This document shows positions 33,231 to 45,472 of a DNA stretch of 64,000 nucleotides, in pieces. The first letter of the stretch is position 1, and every line of letters begins with the position of its first letter. Location: contig JANUWF010001640.1 of the NCBI GenBank assembly GCA_026120185.1, forward strand, positions 1 through 64,000, in the 5' to 3' direction. The stretch comes from Voacanga thouarsii. Lineage: Eukaryota > Streptophyta > Magnoliopsida > Gentianales > Apocynaceae. The notes below the pieces were generated by a model. That model searched no databases. It had not been told where the DNA came from and was given only the letters and a program-made list of their open reading frames with translations. The translations under genes and the position numbers were made by a program.

Positions 33231-35609
33231 CCGCTACCTAGGCCCGCCAGGGCCGGGGATATCACCCCGTCCAAAAGACAAGGGGTCTTTATAACAAGGT
33301 CACACAAATAAAATTGCGGGAAAAAAATAATACTTTAACTTTAAAATTTAATACAACCCAAAAAAAACTCCAAGAATAAATCCATGAATTTTGAAAACAA
33401 AACCATAAATAAAATTATCCACTCTTGTCTTCCCAAAGCAATACATAGAATTAAATGACAACAATCTCTTCCAAGGCAGATACTACTAGCTACTCATCCC
33501 CACAACAGGATTGACCTGAAATCATGGTAAAAATGTGATGAGACAGAAATCTCAGTAAGTCCGTGTGTGCTTAAGTGACGGGAGAATACAGTTCGTGAAT
33601 GCAGAGTATAAAATTTTTTTATAAAAGATCATTGGCAAGCAATAAACATTAGTGAAAAGCAAGAGTGGTGTTTTGGCTTTTCCAACCATAAATAATCAGT
33701 AAGATCAACCACTCAATGAAATGGCCATGGGTTACCACACATTGGGCTCCACAACCGAATGGTCAGCATACCACACTTTGTGCATACCGCCGGCCAGAAT
33801 GCCACACTTTGTGCATACAGACAAAAGTAGGTGATTGGCCTACTGGTCAAGATACTTCTCCTTCTCTACACCCCAAACAACAACCGGGTGTCCATTCCAG
33901 TACAATACAGTGACTTGACTGAAAATAAACTGCTAGCTCAGACCGGTACGACTTACTGGACTGACATCTTATCCGGGAAGGACTCACCCCTCAGAGGTGG
34001 CCTCCTACTGAGGGACTTACCCTAACCCTTCCAAGACTAGTCCTAGTAGTCAACCCTTATTGAGTACTCAACGACTTTTCCCTCTTGGGATAAAATGAAC
34101 AAAACATGATTCCACAAAAAACTGGCAATTTAGGGATCTCCAAAGTCGTGATAAAAAATAAGTTTTAGAAAGTATTTTGAGTTTGAGTAAATCTGCTCAA
34201 TAATTCAATTGTTTGAAATAAAGAAGAGTTCCACTCTCAATTGCCTTTATATACATGAGCGTACATACACTCTACATTTGACTTGCCATAAAGAAAACGT
34301 TTCACATTAGTCTGGTTTTATGCAGGAGCTGACCTGATTCTTGCTCACAAATAAAAGGCCTCCAACAGCTGACCTAACCCCACAGGACAAATACAAATCA
34401 CAACCAATTTCCAGCCCCAAGCCACTTCCTTAATTTTAAGTCAACACAACTTACTACTACCATGATTCTACTGTCCCAAGCTTTAAGGTTAAACAATAAG
34501 TAAATAGGTTTAAGAGTTGAGCCTAGTGTGATATTTAAAATAATTAATGGTTTGCAAAATAAATTTTAATAAGTTGAAAGCTTAAATCTTCTTAAGGAAA
34601 ATTTAGAGTTTATTTGATCAAGAGTCCTAAGTAGTTTTAGGTAAAATAATGATTTATTAATAATTTAGTTGTTAGAAAATAATTGATAGCTAAAATTAGT
34701 TGAAAATGAATTTAATGAGTCTTGCTTGAAAAATAATAAATAAATTCTTAATGGGTTTTGATTAAAAGACAATAATTAAATTTGTAGTAATAAATATTTC
34801 ACTAATCATAATTTTTTCCATAAAAGGCTTTAATTGATTTCATTATTTTAAATAATATCAACATATATATATATATATATATATATATTATTTCTCTAGC
34901 AAGGCTATTATTTATTTGACTAAAATATCCATATTGTTTATAATAGTCAAAATCTACCCTTCCTAGGGATTTTTTCGAAAATACAAAAAAAAATTATTTT
35001 ATTGAATATTTTATTCAAGAAGTAAAATTAGTTTAGGGACAACTAGATCATGATTCAAATTCCTATGGCTAACCACAATCAAAAACATGCACAATCCTTC
35101 AATTCATCAAATCGACCAAATCTTTCATTTAAGAATAGATCTAAATTTATCAAGGCATGATCTAACATCTACTAGCATAAATATGATCATGGCTTTACCA
35201 ATCCATCATGAATAAAAATCCTATTCACCAATGGTAACATAATCTCTAGCATGCTTTGACACAAATACTACCTATGACCTGTATCAAACCTCAATTCAAC
35301 ATACAACCAACCAATATAATCCTTTCATGCATAAATCCCATCTCCTTCACAATCATACACATACTCATGCTTCAAGCACAACAACACATACTCAAATCCC
35401 ATTGCCATCTACATTCTAATAACAACATCCTAGAGACATGATTCTAGAGTTTAAAAAGGAAGATTGAAGGTACTTACTTGATTGATGAATGCCTTGAAGG
35501 AGTTTAGAGTAGATCTCAACTCCTAGATGTCTAACTTTGTCCAAGGGAGATGGCGAGAGCATGATTATGGAAGAAGAAGTCATCCGGCTAAGGGAGAGGG
35601 GATTCGGCC

Positions 35610-35611
<2 letters not shown>

Positions 35612-35654
<43 letters not shown>
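35612..35654. repeat. (GA)n microsatellite in A3 3' LTR
   Basis: About 21 GA units followed by (GAA)n. The homologous tract in the partner LTR of the same element (45456-45472) has only about nine units. Confidence 0.93.
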
Positions 35655-35658
<4 letters not shown>

Positions 35659-37292
35659 AGAAGAAGAAGAGGTCATTAGTATGTTTATTCATATAGGTTT
35701 TCACTAGAGATCAAGTTTGGAGAAGATGAAGTTGATAGAGTAAATTTACCTTGAAGATATTCTTGTCCTTCACAGAAATTTTCTGGTTTTGATCCGAAGT
35801 TGCATGATGATTTGAGGAGTTTGATGTTAAGAATGGTGTCGATGGACTCATAGCAATAAGTAGGTCAAATCTGGAGATTTTAGTGAAGGTTTGAAGTGAT
35901 TTAGAGGGGTATTAGGTGAAAGAAAGTAGTAGGTGTTCTTGGTGTAGTGTGTGTGTTCTTGGAGATTGAAGGGAATTGAGAGATTGTTGTGTAGCTGTTG
36001 AAAATTCTGAGGGAATTAGGCTGGCCGAATTTCTGTAGGGTTTAGGGAGTTGTTTCTCTGATTTGAAAGGGAAAAGGAAAGGTTAGTTGTTACAATTCTT
36101 GAAGAATATTTTTAGGAAGTGAATTTGGAAACTAAATATTTCTAGAATATCTTGACAATTGAAGAGCTTTGAAGGTCTCCTATGGCCGACTGGTTGAGCA
36201 GTTTTTCTGAGGAATTAAAGCTGGTTCAAGGTAGCTTAGGGCAGCTAAAATTAAGGTGCACAATGATGAAGAAGAAGTCTGGTCAATTGAGTGATATATT
36301 ACGGAAGGTTGCTAAACAAAAGTTGGCTAGAATTTTGGAATCCAATCAAGCAAAATTGTAGGGATTTGGTGGAGGGATTTTCGGACAGCCATTGTTGAAT
36401 TTCGTGCAGAAGCTTAAGGGGAACAATGGGGCTCTGTTACTGGAGGTTTAAGGAAGGTTTTTGCAGAATAAGGTTGGTGTTTCGGCCTGGAGAAAATTAG
36501 AAAACAAAACTGGAACTTGGACTACCCAGAATTTTCGCTGGGCAGAATTTTTCTGGGCAGATTTTCGGCTGCCATTTCCAGCCGACTTGCAGAGGGTTTG
36601 AAGGGGTACTTTAGGGGTTTTCAAGGCTGGTTTCGAGCCTTCTTCATAGAGGAAAAACATGGCTAAGGTACTGAACAAAATCTGGAAGAAAATAGCTTGG
36701 TTTTGGACTCTTAAAGCTGTGATTTGTACAGGAATTTTCCTGCTTTTTCTATAGCTTTAAGAAGTCCGAAAATGGCTAAGAATTTCATATTACAAACTGA
36801 TCCTAAAGACCATTTTTCTGGCAGCATTTGAGGGGGAATGCCAGCTAAGAAACTCGACATTTTGAAGCCAAAACAAGCTGGAAAATTTTCAGCTCATTCC
36901 AATAAAGAAGATGAACTAGCTAGAGGGAAATTTCAGCCAACTCACTAGAGAGATTTTTCCCCTTGGAACTTCCCACAACTCTTCCACATTTTCCAGACCA
37001 TAAGAAGTCTTTTACAAAGACATTTTGATCCTACAAGATCCCAACACTTTACTAAAATTTCTGGAAAGAAAATGGCTAGAATCACTTGATCAAACTAATG
37101 AGTTGAGAATTAAGAAAAAAACAAAGATCAAGGAAAAATGAATTCCCTTTGGGAAATTTGGGTAGGTAAGGGTGTAGAATGAGGTTGCTTCTAACATGTC
37201 TCTTAGGACATCATCCCTACCTTACTCCAAGCTCATAAGGCTGAAATTACTCTTCCCCAAGCAAAAATAAAGTTTAATCAAGCTAAAGCTTC

Positions 37293-37365
37293 CATGATGG
37301 AATTTGAACCCTAGACTTTCATAATTAATTCTAAGGCTCTAACTACTAAATCACATCAACTCTTG
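37293..37365 (-). other. tRNA-like segment in A3 3' LTR
   Basis: The minus strand reads TTTAGTAGTTAGAGCC and, tRNA-like spacing later, AGGGTTCAAATTCC. The B-box-like part is the better conserved. Confidence 0.55.
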
Positions 37366-37608
37366 TTGAAATTTTCACTAGAAAAATTATTTTCTATTCA
37401 ATCCACAAGCTATTTCCCTATTTTCACCTCGGGCAAAAATTACCATTTTGCCCCTCTCACACAATACTCATCAACAAGACTTCAAGACAATAAAACTCCA
37501 ATCCAAAGCACATAAAAATCATATAAAAATATATTTAATCATCAAAATAAAATATGATATGCATCCCGACCCCCTTACTCTAAGGTTGGTTTTGACTGGG
37601 GTTTCACA

Positions 37609-37623
37609 TCCTCCCCTCCTTAG
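37609..37623 (-). promoter_or_regulatory. Polypurine tract of A3
   Basis: The minus strand reads CTAAGGAGGGGAGGA immediately before the LTR start TGTGAAACCCC. It is the plus-strand primer site. Confidence 0.87.
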
Positions 37624-37654
37624 AAGAATTTCGTCCCAAAATTAAAGCATACCT

Positions 37655-39230
37655 CTAATTCTGCTCGAGATACTTCCGCTTAACCCATTCTTCCGATTCC
37701 CATGTGGCATCCTGCGTGCCATGATGCTCCCACTGAATCTTAACCATCGGTATCTGCTTATTTTGCAGGGTTTTGACACTACGGTCAAATATCTGCAAAG
37801 GCTTCTCCACGTAGCTCAGATCTGGCTGCAACACTAATGGTTCATCATTCAATACATCATCGGGATCTGCATTATACTTCTTCAATTGTGACACATGGAA
37901 CACATCATGGATACCCGTTAACCCGTCCGGCAGGTCCAATCGGTAAGCTACTGGTCCAATTCTTTCTTTAATCGGAAACGGCCCCAAATACCTCGGATTC
38001 AACTTTCGCCCTTTGGATGCTTCAATATTCCCCTACTCGGAGTCATTTTCAGAAATACACGATCCCCAACTTGAAATTCTAGATCCCTTCGCTGATTGTC
38101 CGCATAGCTCTTTTGTCGGCTCTGAGCCGCCTTTAACCTTTCCCGAATCAGTTTCACTTTATCCAACATTTCTTGGACACAGACCTCTCCGATTTTGCTC
38201 ACGTGACCATCTTCCAACCAACTCCAATACAACGGTACCTGACACTTGCGCCCATACAAAGCCTCGTATGGTGCCATCCCAATTGAGGCCTGATAGCTGT
38301 TGTTATATGACAATTCGGCATACGGTACACACTCTATCCACTTGTCCCCGAAATCCAGGACACATGCTCTCAACATATCTTCCAATATTTGGATTACCCT
38401 TTCTGACTGCCCATCGGTCTGTGGATGCGCCGTCGTACTGAATTTCAAATTCGACCCCATTGCCTCCTGGAACTTTCCCCAAAAATGAGATGTAAACCTC
38501 GGGTCTTGGTCGGCTACTATGCTTGAAGGTACTCCATGCAGTCGAACTACTTCTCGAACATAAGTCTGGGCCAGCTTCTCCATGGAGTCCCTCACATTTA
38601 CCGGTATGAAATGGGTCGACTTGGTCAGTCGATCCACCACCACCCATATGGCGTCCTTCTGGGTCTTTTGACTTGGGAAGTCCGGTGACAAAGTCCACAG
38701 TCACCTCGTCCCACTTCCATTCCGGCACTAGGAATGGCTGCAATAGCCCCGCTGACTTCTTATGCTCTGCTTTAACTTTCTGGCAGGTGAGACAAGTCGA
38801 AACGTACTTGACCACATCTCGCTTCAGTCCGGGCCACCAATATGCTTTCTTCAAATCCTGATACATCTTGACTTCCCTCGGATGAATGGCGTACTTGCTC
38901 TTGTGCGCCTCCTCCTAAATTCTATCCTTCAATTGCGGCTCCCCGGGTACACATAATCAATCTCTGAAATGAAAAACTGCCGCTTCATCCTAACGGAATT
39001 CACTGCCTGGCCGCTTAAGCTTCTTATCCTTGAAGAGTTGAAATTTGGCGTTATTTCGTTAAGCCTCTGCAATTTCTCCCTTCAAATCTGGCACCAACTT
39101 CAAGTTGCTGATGACAATCCTTCTATCTTGCACTTCCGCTCTTCTGTCCAACACATCCTGAACTGCTTGCATTTCTTGCACCTTCAGTCTGGCCATTCCA
39201 ACTTTTCTGCTCAGGGCGTTTGCCACTACG
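37655..39230 (-). pseudogene. A3 integrase with chromodomain-like tail, frameshifted
   Basis: The HHCC zinc region (YWWPGLKRDVVKYVSTCLTC) runs into DFVTGLP. A one-base insertion near 38665 moves the frame to KDAIWVVVDRLTKSTHF (first catalytic Asp), then VADQDPRFTSHFWGKF (second Asp) and QSERVIQILED (catalytic Glu). The C-terminal domain includes FQVGDRVFLKM. A one-base deletion near 38004 precedes YLGPFPIKERIGPVAYRLDL. The tail ends VKIQWEHHGTQDATWESE, the C-terminal half of a chromodomain, which suggests a chromovirus lineage such as Tekay. The catalytic triad is intact but the protein is split in three frames. Confidence 0.9.
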
Positions 39231-40619
39231 TTAGCCTTCCCGGGATTGGTAGTTGATCGGGCATCGATATTCCTCCAAGAATTCCATCCACCTTCGCTGC
39301 CTCAAGTTTAGATCCTTTTGAGTGAAGATATACTTCAGACTCTTATGGTCTGTGAACACCTCATATTCGGCTCCATACAAGTAGTGTCGCCATTTCTTTA
39401 GGGCGAACACTATAGCTGCCAGCTCCAGATCATGGGTGGGGTAGTTCACCTCATGAGGTCGCAACTTTCGAGATGCATAAGCAATCACTTTTCTGTCTTG
39501 CATCAACACCGCTCCCAGTCCTTCCTTCGAAGCGTCGGTGTACAGTGCGTAAGGTTTACCTTCCTCCAGTAGACTCAATACCGATGCTGTGATCAGTCTC
39601 TTATTCAATTCTTGGAAACTTTTCTCGCATTTTTTGTTCCACACAAATGGAACATCCTTCCTCAACAAACGGGTCATTGGCGATGCGAGCGTCGAAAATC
39701 CCTTGAAAAACCTTCGGTAGTATTCAGCCAATCCCAAGAAGCTCCGGATCTCGGTAATATTCCCTGGCTGCTTCCAATCTGATACCGCTTCAACCTTTGT
39801 CGGATTTACCTTAATACCCTCCTTGGTCACCACATGCCCAAGGAATGCCACACTGTCTAACCAGAATTCGCACTTGCTGGACTTTGCATACAGCTTGTGC
39901 TCCCACAGTTTCTCCAGTACGAGCCTCAAATGCTCCGCATGCTCCTCCGAACTCTTGGAATAAATCAAAATGTCGTCGATGAAGACCACCACAAACTTGT
40001 CCAGATAAGGTCAGAATACTCGATGTATCAGGTCCATGAATACTGCTGGAGCGTTAGTTACCCTGAACGGCATCACCACGAACTCGTAATGTCCATATCT
40101 GGTATTAAAGGCTGTTTTGGGAATATCCTCCTCTCTTATCCGCACTTGGTAGTAACCTTGCCTCAGATCCAACTTAGAATAGTAACTGGATCCTTGCAGC
40201 TGATCGAATAGCTCGTCAATCAGAGGTAGGGGGTACTTGTTCTTAATCGTCAAATTGTTCAACCCTTGGTAGTCGATGCATAGTCTCAGAGTTCTGTCCT
40301 TCTTCTTCACAAATAGCACAGGTGCTCCCTAGGGCGACGTGCTCGGTCTGATATAGCCTTGTCCCACTAACTCCTCCAACTGCTCTTTCAATTCTTTCAA
40401 CTCTGTCGGTGCCATCCGGTACGGAGTTCGCGATACTGGTTCTGTTCCGGGAACTAAGTCTACGGTGAATTCCACTTCTCGATTAGGAGGTAGAGAATCA
40501 AGCTCTGCCAAAAACACATCGGGAAAATCCTTCACCACTTCCGTGTTTTCCAGAGTGCACTGGTCATTTGGCTTGTTCATTACGTAAGCCAGATAACCCT
40601 GACATCCTTGCCTTAACAA
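39231..40619 (-). pseudogene. A3 reverse transcriptase and RNase H
   Basis: It begins with [11 protein letters not shown] and TPYRMAPTELKEL, then [53 protein letters not shown] and the catalytic [11 protein letters not shown] at about 39985. The connection and RNase H follow, with [15 protein letters not shown] near 39536. A 253-codon frame is open from 39992 to 39231. Stops lie at 40329 (TAG where A1 keeps TGG) and about 40008 (TGA). It is much better preserved than in A1. Confidence 0.93.
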
Positions 40620-41186
40620 TTTCCAGGCCTTAGCCCCCGCAATCAAGTACTTTAGTTCTTTCACTCTCTTGCCATTGAATTCCAATACATCACAACCCGG
40701 TCTGACGAACTGAACTGACTTATTTTTACAGTCTTACCTAGCCCCATGTTTGGCTAACCAGTCCATTCCTAATATCAGGTCATAATCCTCAACATCTAAC
40801 ACAATAAAATCTCCCTCTAGGTTTTCTCTCCCTATTTTAATATTACAATCCTTCACATACAGATCAGCTTACACCATTTTCCCCAAAGGTGTGCTTACTT
40901 CTAAAATGAAAGGTAGCCCCACTCCATCCCAACCCAAATAACATGCACACAACTTGTTTATATAGGAATGAGTAGAGCCAGGATCAATCAAAGCATTAAC
41001 GGAACGTCCTTGAATAGTGAACGTACCTTCTACTACCGCTGCATCGGTCCCAACTTCCTCTCTGCTGAGGGCAAATACCTTGGCCTTCACTTGCGGCTTT
41101 GGTACTCCACTCCCAGGTGCTTCCGCGGTGTGGGCTCGGTTGGGCCCCAGGTTCTGAGCCGGGTTTCCTTGCCCGACCCAGTGCAA
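40620..41186 (-). pseudogene. A3 protease region
   Basis: LIDPGSTHSYINKLCACYLG carries the catalytic Asp in the DPG form, followed by VEDYDLILGMDWLAKHG. Stops at 40869 (TAA where A1 has CAA) and near 40736 break the frame. A proline-rich linker (EAPGSGVPKPQVKAK) joins it to the gag zinc knuckles. Confidence 0.88.
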
Positions 41187-42214
41187 CTTGGGGCAAGTGT
41201 TCCTCAGGTGGTTCGGGTCGCCACAGTGATAGCATTTCTTCTCACTACCCTTAGACCAACAATTTCTCTTGGTGTGGCCCTTTCTTCCACATTGTCTGCA
41301 TGATGGGAGATTCGAGGCAGGTCCACTTGGTGCTGTCTGGGCTTACTTTCCCCGGTCCTGCCATTGATGATTGGCGGGGTGCTTGTGTGGTTGCGGTCTC
41401 GGGAAATGTCCCTGCGACTGCCTTGGTGACGGGAAGGGCTTGGCCGCCATCCTGTTGCGGTCCTCGTTCTCCGTGTGAGTAGCTGCGTCCACAGCCCCCG
41501 AATAGGTTGTCGGTGGAGCAGGTGCCAATGCCCTCCTCAGTTCCAGTCTTAGCCCCTTGACGAACTGCCTCGTCCTGTTCTGCTCAGTGTCGACCAACCT
41601 TTGGCAGTACTTTGACAATTGCATGAATCGCGCTGCATATTGAGCCACTGACATGCTCCCCTACCTCAAATTCTGAAATTCATCTTCCCGCTTCTCCACA
41701 ATCCACTGAGGGATGTACTCAACCCTGAAGGCTTCTACAAAGTTGAACCACGTCCATTCTTGCTCAACCATCTCCTAGTCCTCTTGGACCCGCTGCCACC
41801 ATGCCCGGCTGGTCCTCTCAATTGAAAAGCTGCAAACTTAACCATCCGCTCCTCAGCATACTGGAACGTTGCGAAAATGTCCTCCATTTGCTCGACCCAT
41901 TACTCGGCCTTCTGATCTTGTTCGGCTTCTGCTATAAAGACGGGCGGCTGAAACTTCAAAAACCTCTCTAAAGCCTCATCTTCCCCTCTAGGTTTCTTTT
42001 ACTCGGTCAGTGTCTGAAGAATGTCGACCACCTTACTAAGTGCCTGGCCCAATGTCACATCCACTGGGGCATCGGACCCCATTCCCATTTCTGGATCACT
42101 TTGTGCATTGCCTAGGTTGGGTGATTGCATCTGTTCAGTTTCAACTTCCGGTGCTACATGGTCTACCTCCGGAGTCCTTCTGGGCGAAGAAGCTGCACGT
42201 CGCTTGGGTGCCAT
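41187..42214 (-). pseudogene. A3 gag
   Basis: The start is the ATG at 42214 (MAPKRRAASSPRRTPEVD), shared with A1. The capsid region includes IFATFQYAEERMVKFAAFQL and SVAQYAARFMQLSKYCQRL. Two intact CCHC knuckles are CRQCGRKGHTKRNC (41259-41300) and CYHCGDPNHLRNTC (41193-41234), the RNA-binding nucleocapsid. Stops occur near 42000, 41900 (TAA for CAA) and 41664, with a frameshift around 41815 in the GPARAWW block. The position after the acidic ORF and before the protease fits gag. Confidence 0.9.
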
Positions 42215-42473
42215 TCTATACCATACCCCAAATGTTAAGTGTATGCATTCCAGTATCAAACCATTTTAGTGGTGCATGCATACATGGCCAAGTATGAGTA
42301 GGAAGAAATCAGATGCAACTTATTTAAAGGATTGCTCAAAAATTTCAATTTCAAAAATTGACTTGCATAAATCCAAAGGTGTGAACAAAACATAGAATTG
42401 GAAATCTTTGACAAACTAGTTCTCGAAAGATAACAAATAAATAATCATCCAAAACAAAATAACTCCTAACTCT

Positions 42474-42971
42474 CTAATCCTCATCAGAACCCTCATCATC
42501 AGCCTCATACAACCAACCCACAGTGTTCTTAGAAAAATCTACTCCATCCCCGTGAGCAAATCCCTCCATTGGCTCCTTCCCAGGGCACCTAGAACTCTCT
42601 CCGGGCTCCACTCGGCGGAAGGAAGGACTAAAAGAAGGCCTGGGTGGAGACTCATAGTCTATCTCCCCCGGGTCATCACTATCTGCTGCTAAATCCATCT
42701 CAGGATTAGGAGGGTGGGGTTCAAGCTCCACTATCATCACTTCATCCTCACTGTCAGAGCTTATGTCTATCACCGAGATTGGTGGTGGCTCTAGGATCTG
42801 GACCTCGTCTTCACTGCTATCCTCCATAAGGTCAATCTCATCATCACTGTTATCCACCATAGGGACAACTGGCTGAGGGACAGGTTGGGGAACTAGAAGG
42901 TCCTCCTTGTCTAGATAGTAAGGCGGGTGCCACTGCAGCCCTTTTCTTGCTGTCTTAAGTAGTCTAACCAT
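42474..42971 (-). CDS. A3 pre-gag acidic ORF with SUMO-interaction-like motifs (165 aa)
   Basis: This is an intact ATG-to-stop frame between PBS and gag. The basic, Trp-containing start (MVRLLKTARKGLQWHPPYY) is followed by a Pro/Val stretch, then a long acidic part with DEIDLMEDSSEDEVQIL, ISVIDISSDSEDEVMIVE, DDPGEIDYESPP and a C-terminus GWLYEADDEGSDED. Hydrophobic V/I tetrads followed by Ser/Asp/Glu (VIDISSDSED, EIDLMEDSSED) resemble SUMO-interaction motifs; this is inference from motif form. The protein is probably disordered. A1 carries a close homologue, so the frame is a family feature. It is the only long undamaged frame in the element. I know no named family for it. Confidence 0.72.
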   Translation of the reverse strand: MVRLLKTARKGLQWHPPYYLDKEDLLVPQPVPQPVVPMVDNSDDEIDLMEDSSEDEVQILEPPPISVIDISSDSEDEVMIVELEPHPPNPEMDLAADSDDPGEIDYESPPRPSFSPSFRRVEPGESSRCPGKEPMEGFAHGDGVDFSKNTVGWLYEADDEGSDED

Positions 42972-43054
42972 CCTACAGCATCAACAAGGTAGGTTAGATA
43001 AGACTTAAACTTTAATAAATAAAACATAAATCATTAATATTTACTTATAACCTA

Positions 43055-43068
43055 GTGCTCTGATACCA
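43055..43068 (-). promoter_or_regulatory. Primer-binding site of A3
   Basis: The minus strand reads TGGTATCAGAGCAC two bases after the LTR end GGGGTGTTACA. It matches the usual complement of the 3' end of plant initiator Met-tRNA, the primer for minus-strand DNA synthesis. Confidence 0.9.
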
Positions 43069-43117
43069 CTTGTAACACCCCGCTACCTAGGCCTGCCAGG
43101 GCCGGGGATGTCATCCT

Positions 43118-43143
43118 GTCCAAAGGACAAGGGGTCTTTATAA
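43118..43143 (-). promoter_or_regulatory. Conserved LTR-end hairpin and TTATAAAG motif
   Basis: GTCC-AAA-GGAC can form a small stem-loop, and TTATAAAGACCCC lies beside it on the element strand about 65 bp before the LTR end. The same arrangement recurs in the other A LTRs, and a TTATAAAGACCC match also occurs in B LTRs. It could be a TATA box or an RNA structural signal; which one is unproven. Confidence 0.4.
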
Positions 43144-44708
43144 CTAGGTCACACAAATAAAATTGCGGAATAAAAATAATTCTTTAACTTTAAAATTTAA
43201 TACAACCCAAAAAAACTCCAAGAATAAATCCATGAATTTCCAAAACAAAACCATAAATAAAATTATCCACTCTTGTCTTCCCAAAGCAATACATAAAATT
43301 AAATGACAACAATCTCTTCCAAGGCAGATACTACTAGCTACTCATCCCCACAATAGGATTGACCTGAAATCATGGTAAAAAGGTGATAAGACAGAAATCG
43401 CAGTAAATCTGTGTGTGCTTAAGTGACGGGAGAAAACAGTTCGTGAATGCAGAGTATAAAAATTCTTTATAAAAGATCACTGGCAAGCAATAAACATTAG
43501 CCAAAAGCAAGAGTGGTGTTTTTGCTTTTCCAACTATAAATAATCAGTAAGATCAACCACTCAATGAAATGGTCATGGGTTACCACACATTGGGCCCCAC
43601 AACCGAATGGTCAGCATACCACACTTTGTGCATACCGCCGGCCAGAATGCCACACTTTGTGCATACAGACAAAAGTAGGTGATTGGCCTACTGGTCAAGA
43701 TACTTCTCCTTCCCTACACCCCAAACAACAACCGGGTGTCCATTCCGGTACAATACAGTGACTTGACTGAAAATAAACTGCTAGCTCGGACCGGTACGAC
43801 TTACTGGACTGATATCTTATCCGGGAAGGACTCACCCCTCAGAGGTGGCCTCCTATTGGGGGACTTACCCTAACTCTTCCAAGACTAGTCCTAGTAGTCC
43901 ACCCTTATTGAGTACTCAACAACGTTTCCCTCTTGGGATAAAATGAACAAAACATGATTCCACATGAAACTGGCAATTTAGGGATCTCCAAAGTCGTGAT
44001 AAAAAATAAGTTTTAGAAAGTATTTTGAGTTTGAGTAAATCTGCTCAATAATTCAATTGTTTGAAATAAGGAAGAGTTCCACTCTCAATTGCCTTTATAT
44101 ACATGAGCATACATACACTCTACATTTGAATTGCCATAAAGAAAATGTTTCACATTAGTCCGGTTTTATGCAGGAGCTGACCTGATTCTTGCTCACAAAT
44201 AAAAGGCCTCCAACAGCTGACCTAACCCCACAGGACAAATACAAATCGCAATCAATTTCCAGCCCCAAGCCACTTCCTCAATTTTAAGTCAACACAACTT
44301 ACTACTACCATGATCCTAGTGTCCCAAGCTTTAAGGTTAAACAACAAGTAAATATGTTTAAGAGTTGAGCCTAGTGTGATATTTAAAATAATTAATGGTT
44401 TGCGAAATAAATTTTAATAAGTTGAAAGCTTAAATCTTCTTAAGGAAAATTTAGAGTTTATTTGATCAAGAGTCCTAAGTAGTTTTAGGTAAAATAATGA
44501 TTTATTAATAATTTAGTTGGTAGAAAATAATTGATAGCTAAAATTAGTTGAAAATGAATTTAATGAGTCTTGCTTGAAAAATAATAAATAAATTCTTAAT
44601 GGGTTTTGATTAAAAGATAATAATTAAATTTTTAGTAATAAATATTACACTAATCATAATTTTTTCCATAAAAGGCTTTAATTGATTTCATTATTTTACA
44701 TAACATCA

Positions 44709-44740
<32 letters not shown>

Positions 44741-45455
44741 TCTCTAGCAAGGCTATTATTTATTTGACTAAAATGTCCTTATTGTTTATAATAGTCCAAA
44801 TCTACCCTTCCTAGGGATTTTTTTGAAAATATAAAAAAAATTATTTTATTGAATATTTTATTCAAGAAGTAAAATTAGTTTAGGGACAACTAGATCATGA
44901 TTCAAATTCCTATGGATAACCACAATCAAGAACATGCACAATCCTTCAATTCATCAAATCGACCAAATCTTTCATATAAGAATAGATCTAAATTTATTAA
45001 GGCATGATCTAACCTCTACTAGCATAAATATGATCATGGCTTTACCAATCCATCATGAATAAAAATCCTATTCACCAATGGTGACATAATCTCTAGCATA
45101 CTTTGACACAAATACTACCTATGACATGCATCAAACCTCAATTCAACATACAACCAACCAATATAATCCTTCCATGCATCAATCCCATCTCCTTCACAAT
45201 CATACATATACTCATGCTTCAAGCACAACAACACATACTCAAATCCCATCGCCGTCTACCTTCTAACAACATCATCCTAGAGACATGATTCTAGAGTTTA
45301 AAAAGGAAGATTGAAGGTACTTACTTGATTGATGAATGCCTTAAAGGAGTTTAGAGTAGATCTCAACTCCTAGATGTCTAACTTTGTCCAAGGGAGATGG
45401 CGAGAGCATGATGATGGAAGAAGTCATCCGGCCAAGGGAGAGGGATTTCGGCCAT

Positions 45456-45472
45456 GAGAGAGAGAGAGAGAG
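45456..45472. repeat. (GA)n microsatellite in A3 5' LTR
   Basis: About nine GA units followed by (GAA)n, shorter than in the 3' LTR of the same element. Confidence 0.88.

Larger units (their letters stand above)
33231..37608 (-). mobile_element. A3 3' LTR, lacking nine terminal bases
   Basis: It is near-identical to 43071-47413. Its outer edge starts CCGCTACC, whereas every other A LTR has TGTAACACC before this, so the last nine bases on the element strand are missing although the target duplication directly abuts. It includes (TA)n near 34864-34888, (GA)n at 35612-35654 and a tRNA-like segment at 37293-37365. Confidence 0.9.

Noticed and set aside
33716..34025. Frames conserved between 33716-34025 and 43564-43873
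   Set aside because: They are conserved only because the two LTRs of A3 are nearly identical; codon-neutral changes dominate and no family is recognisable.
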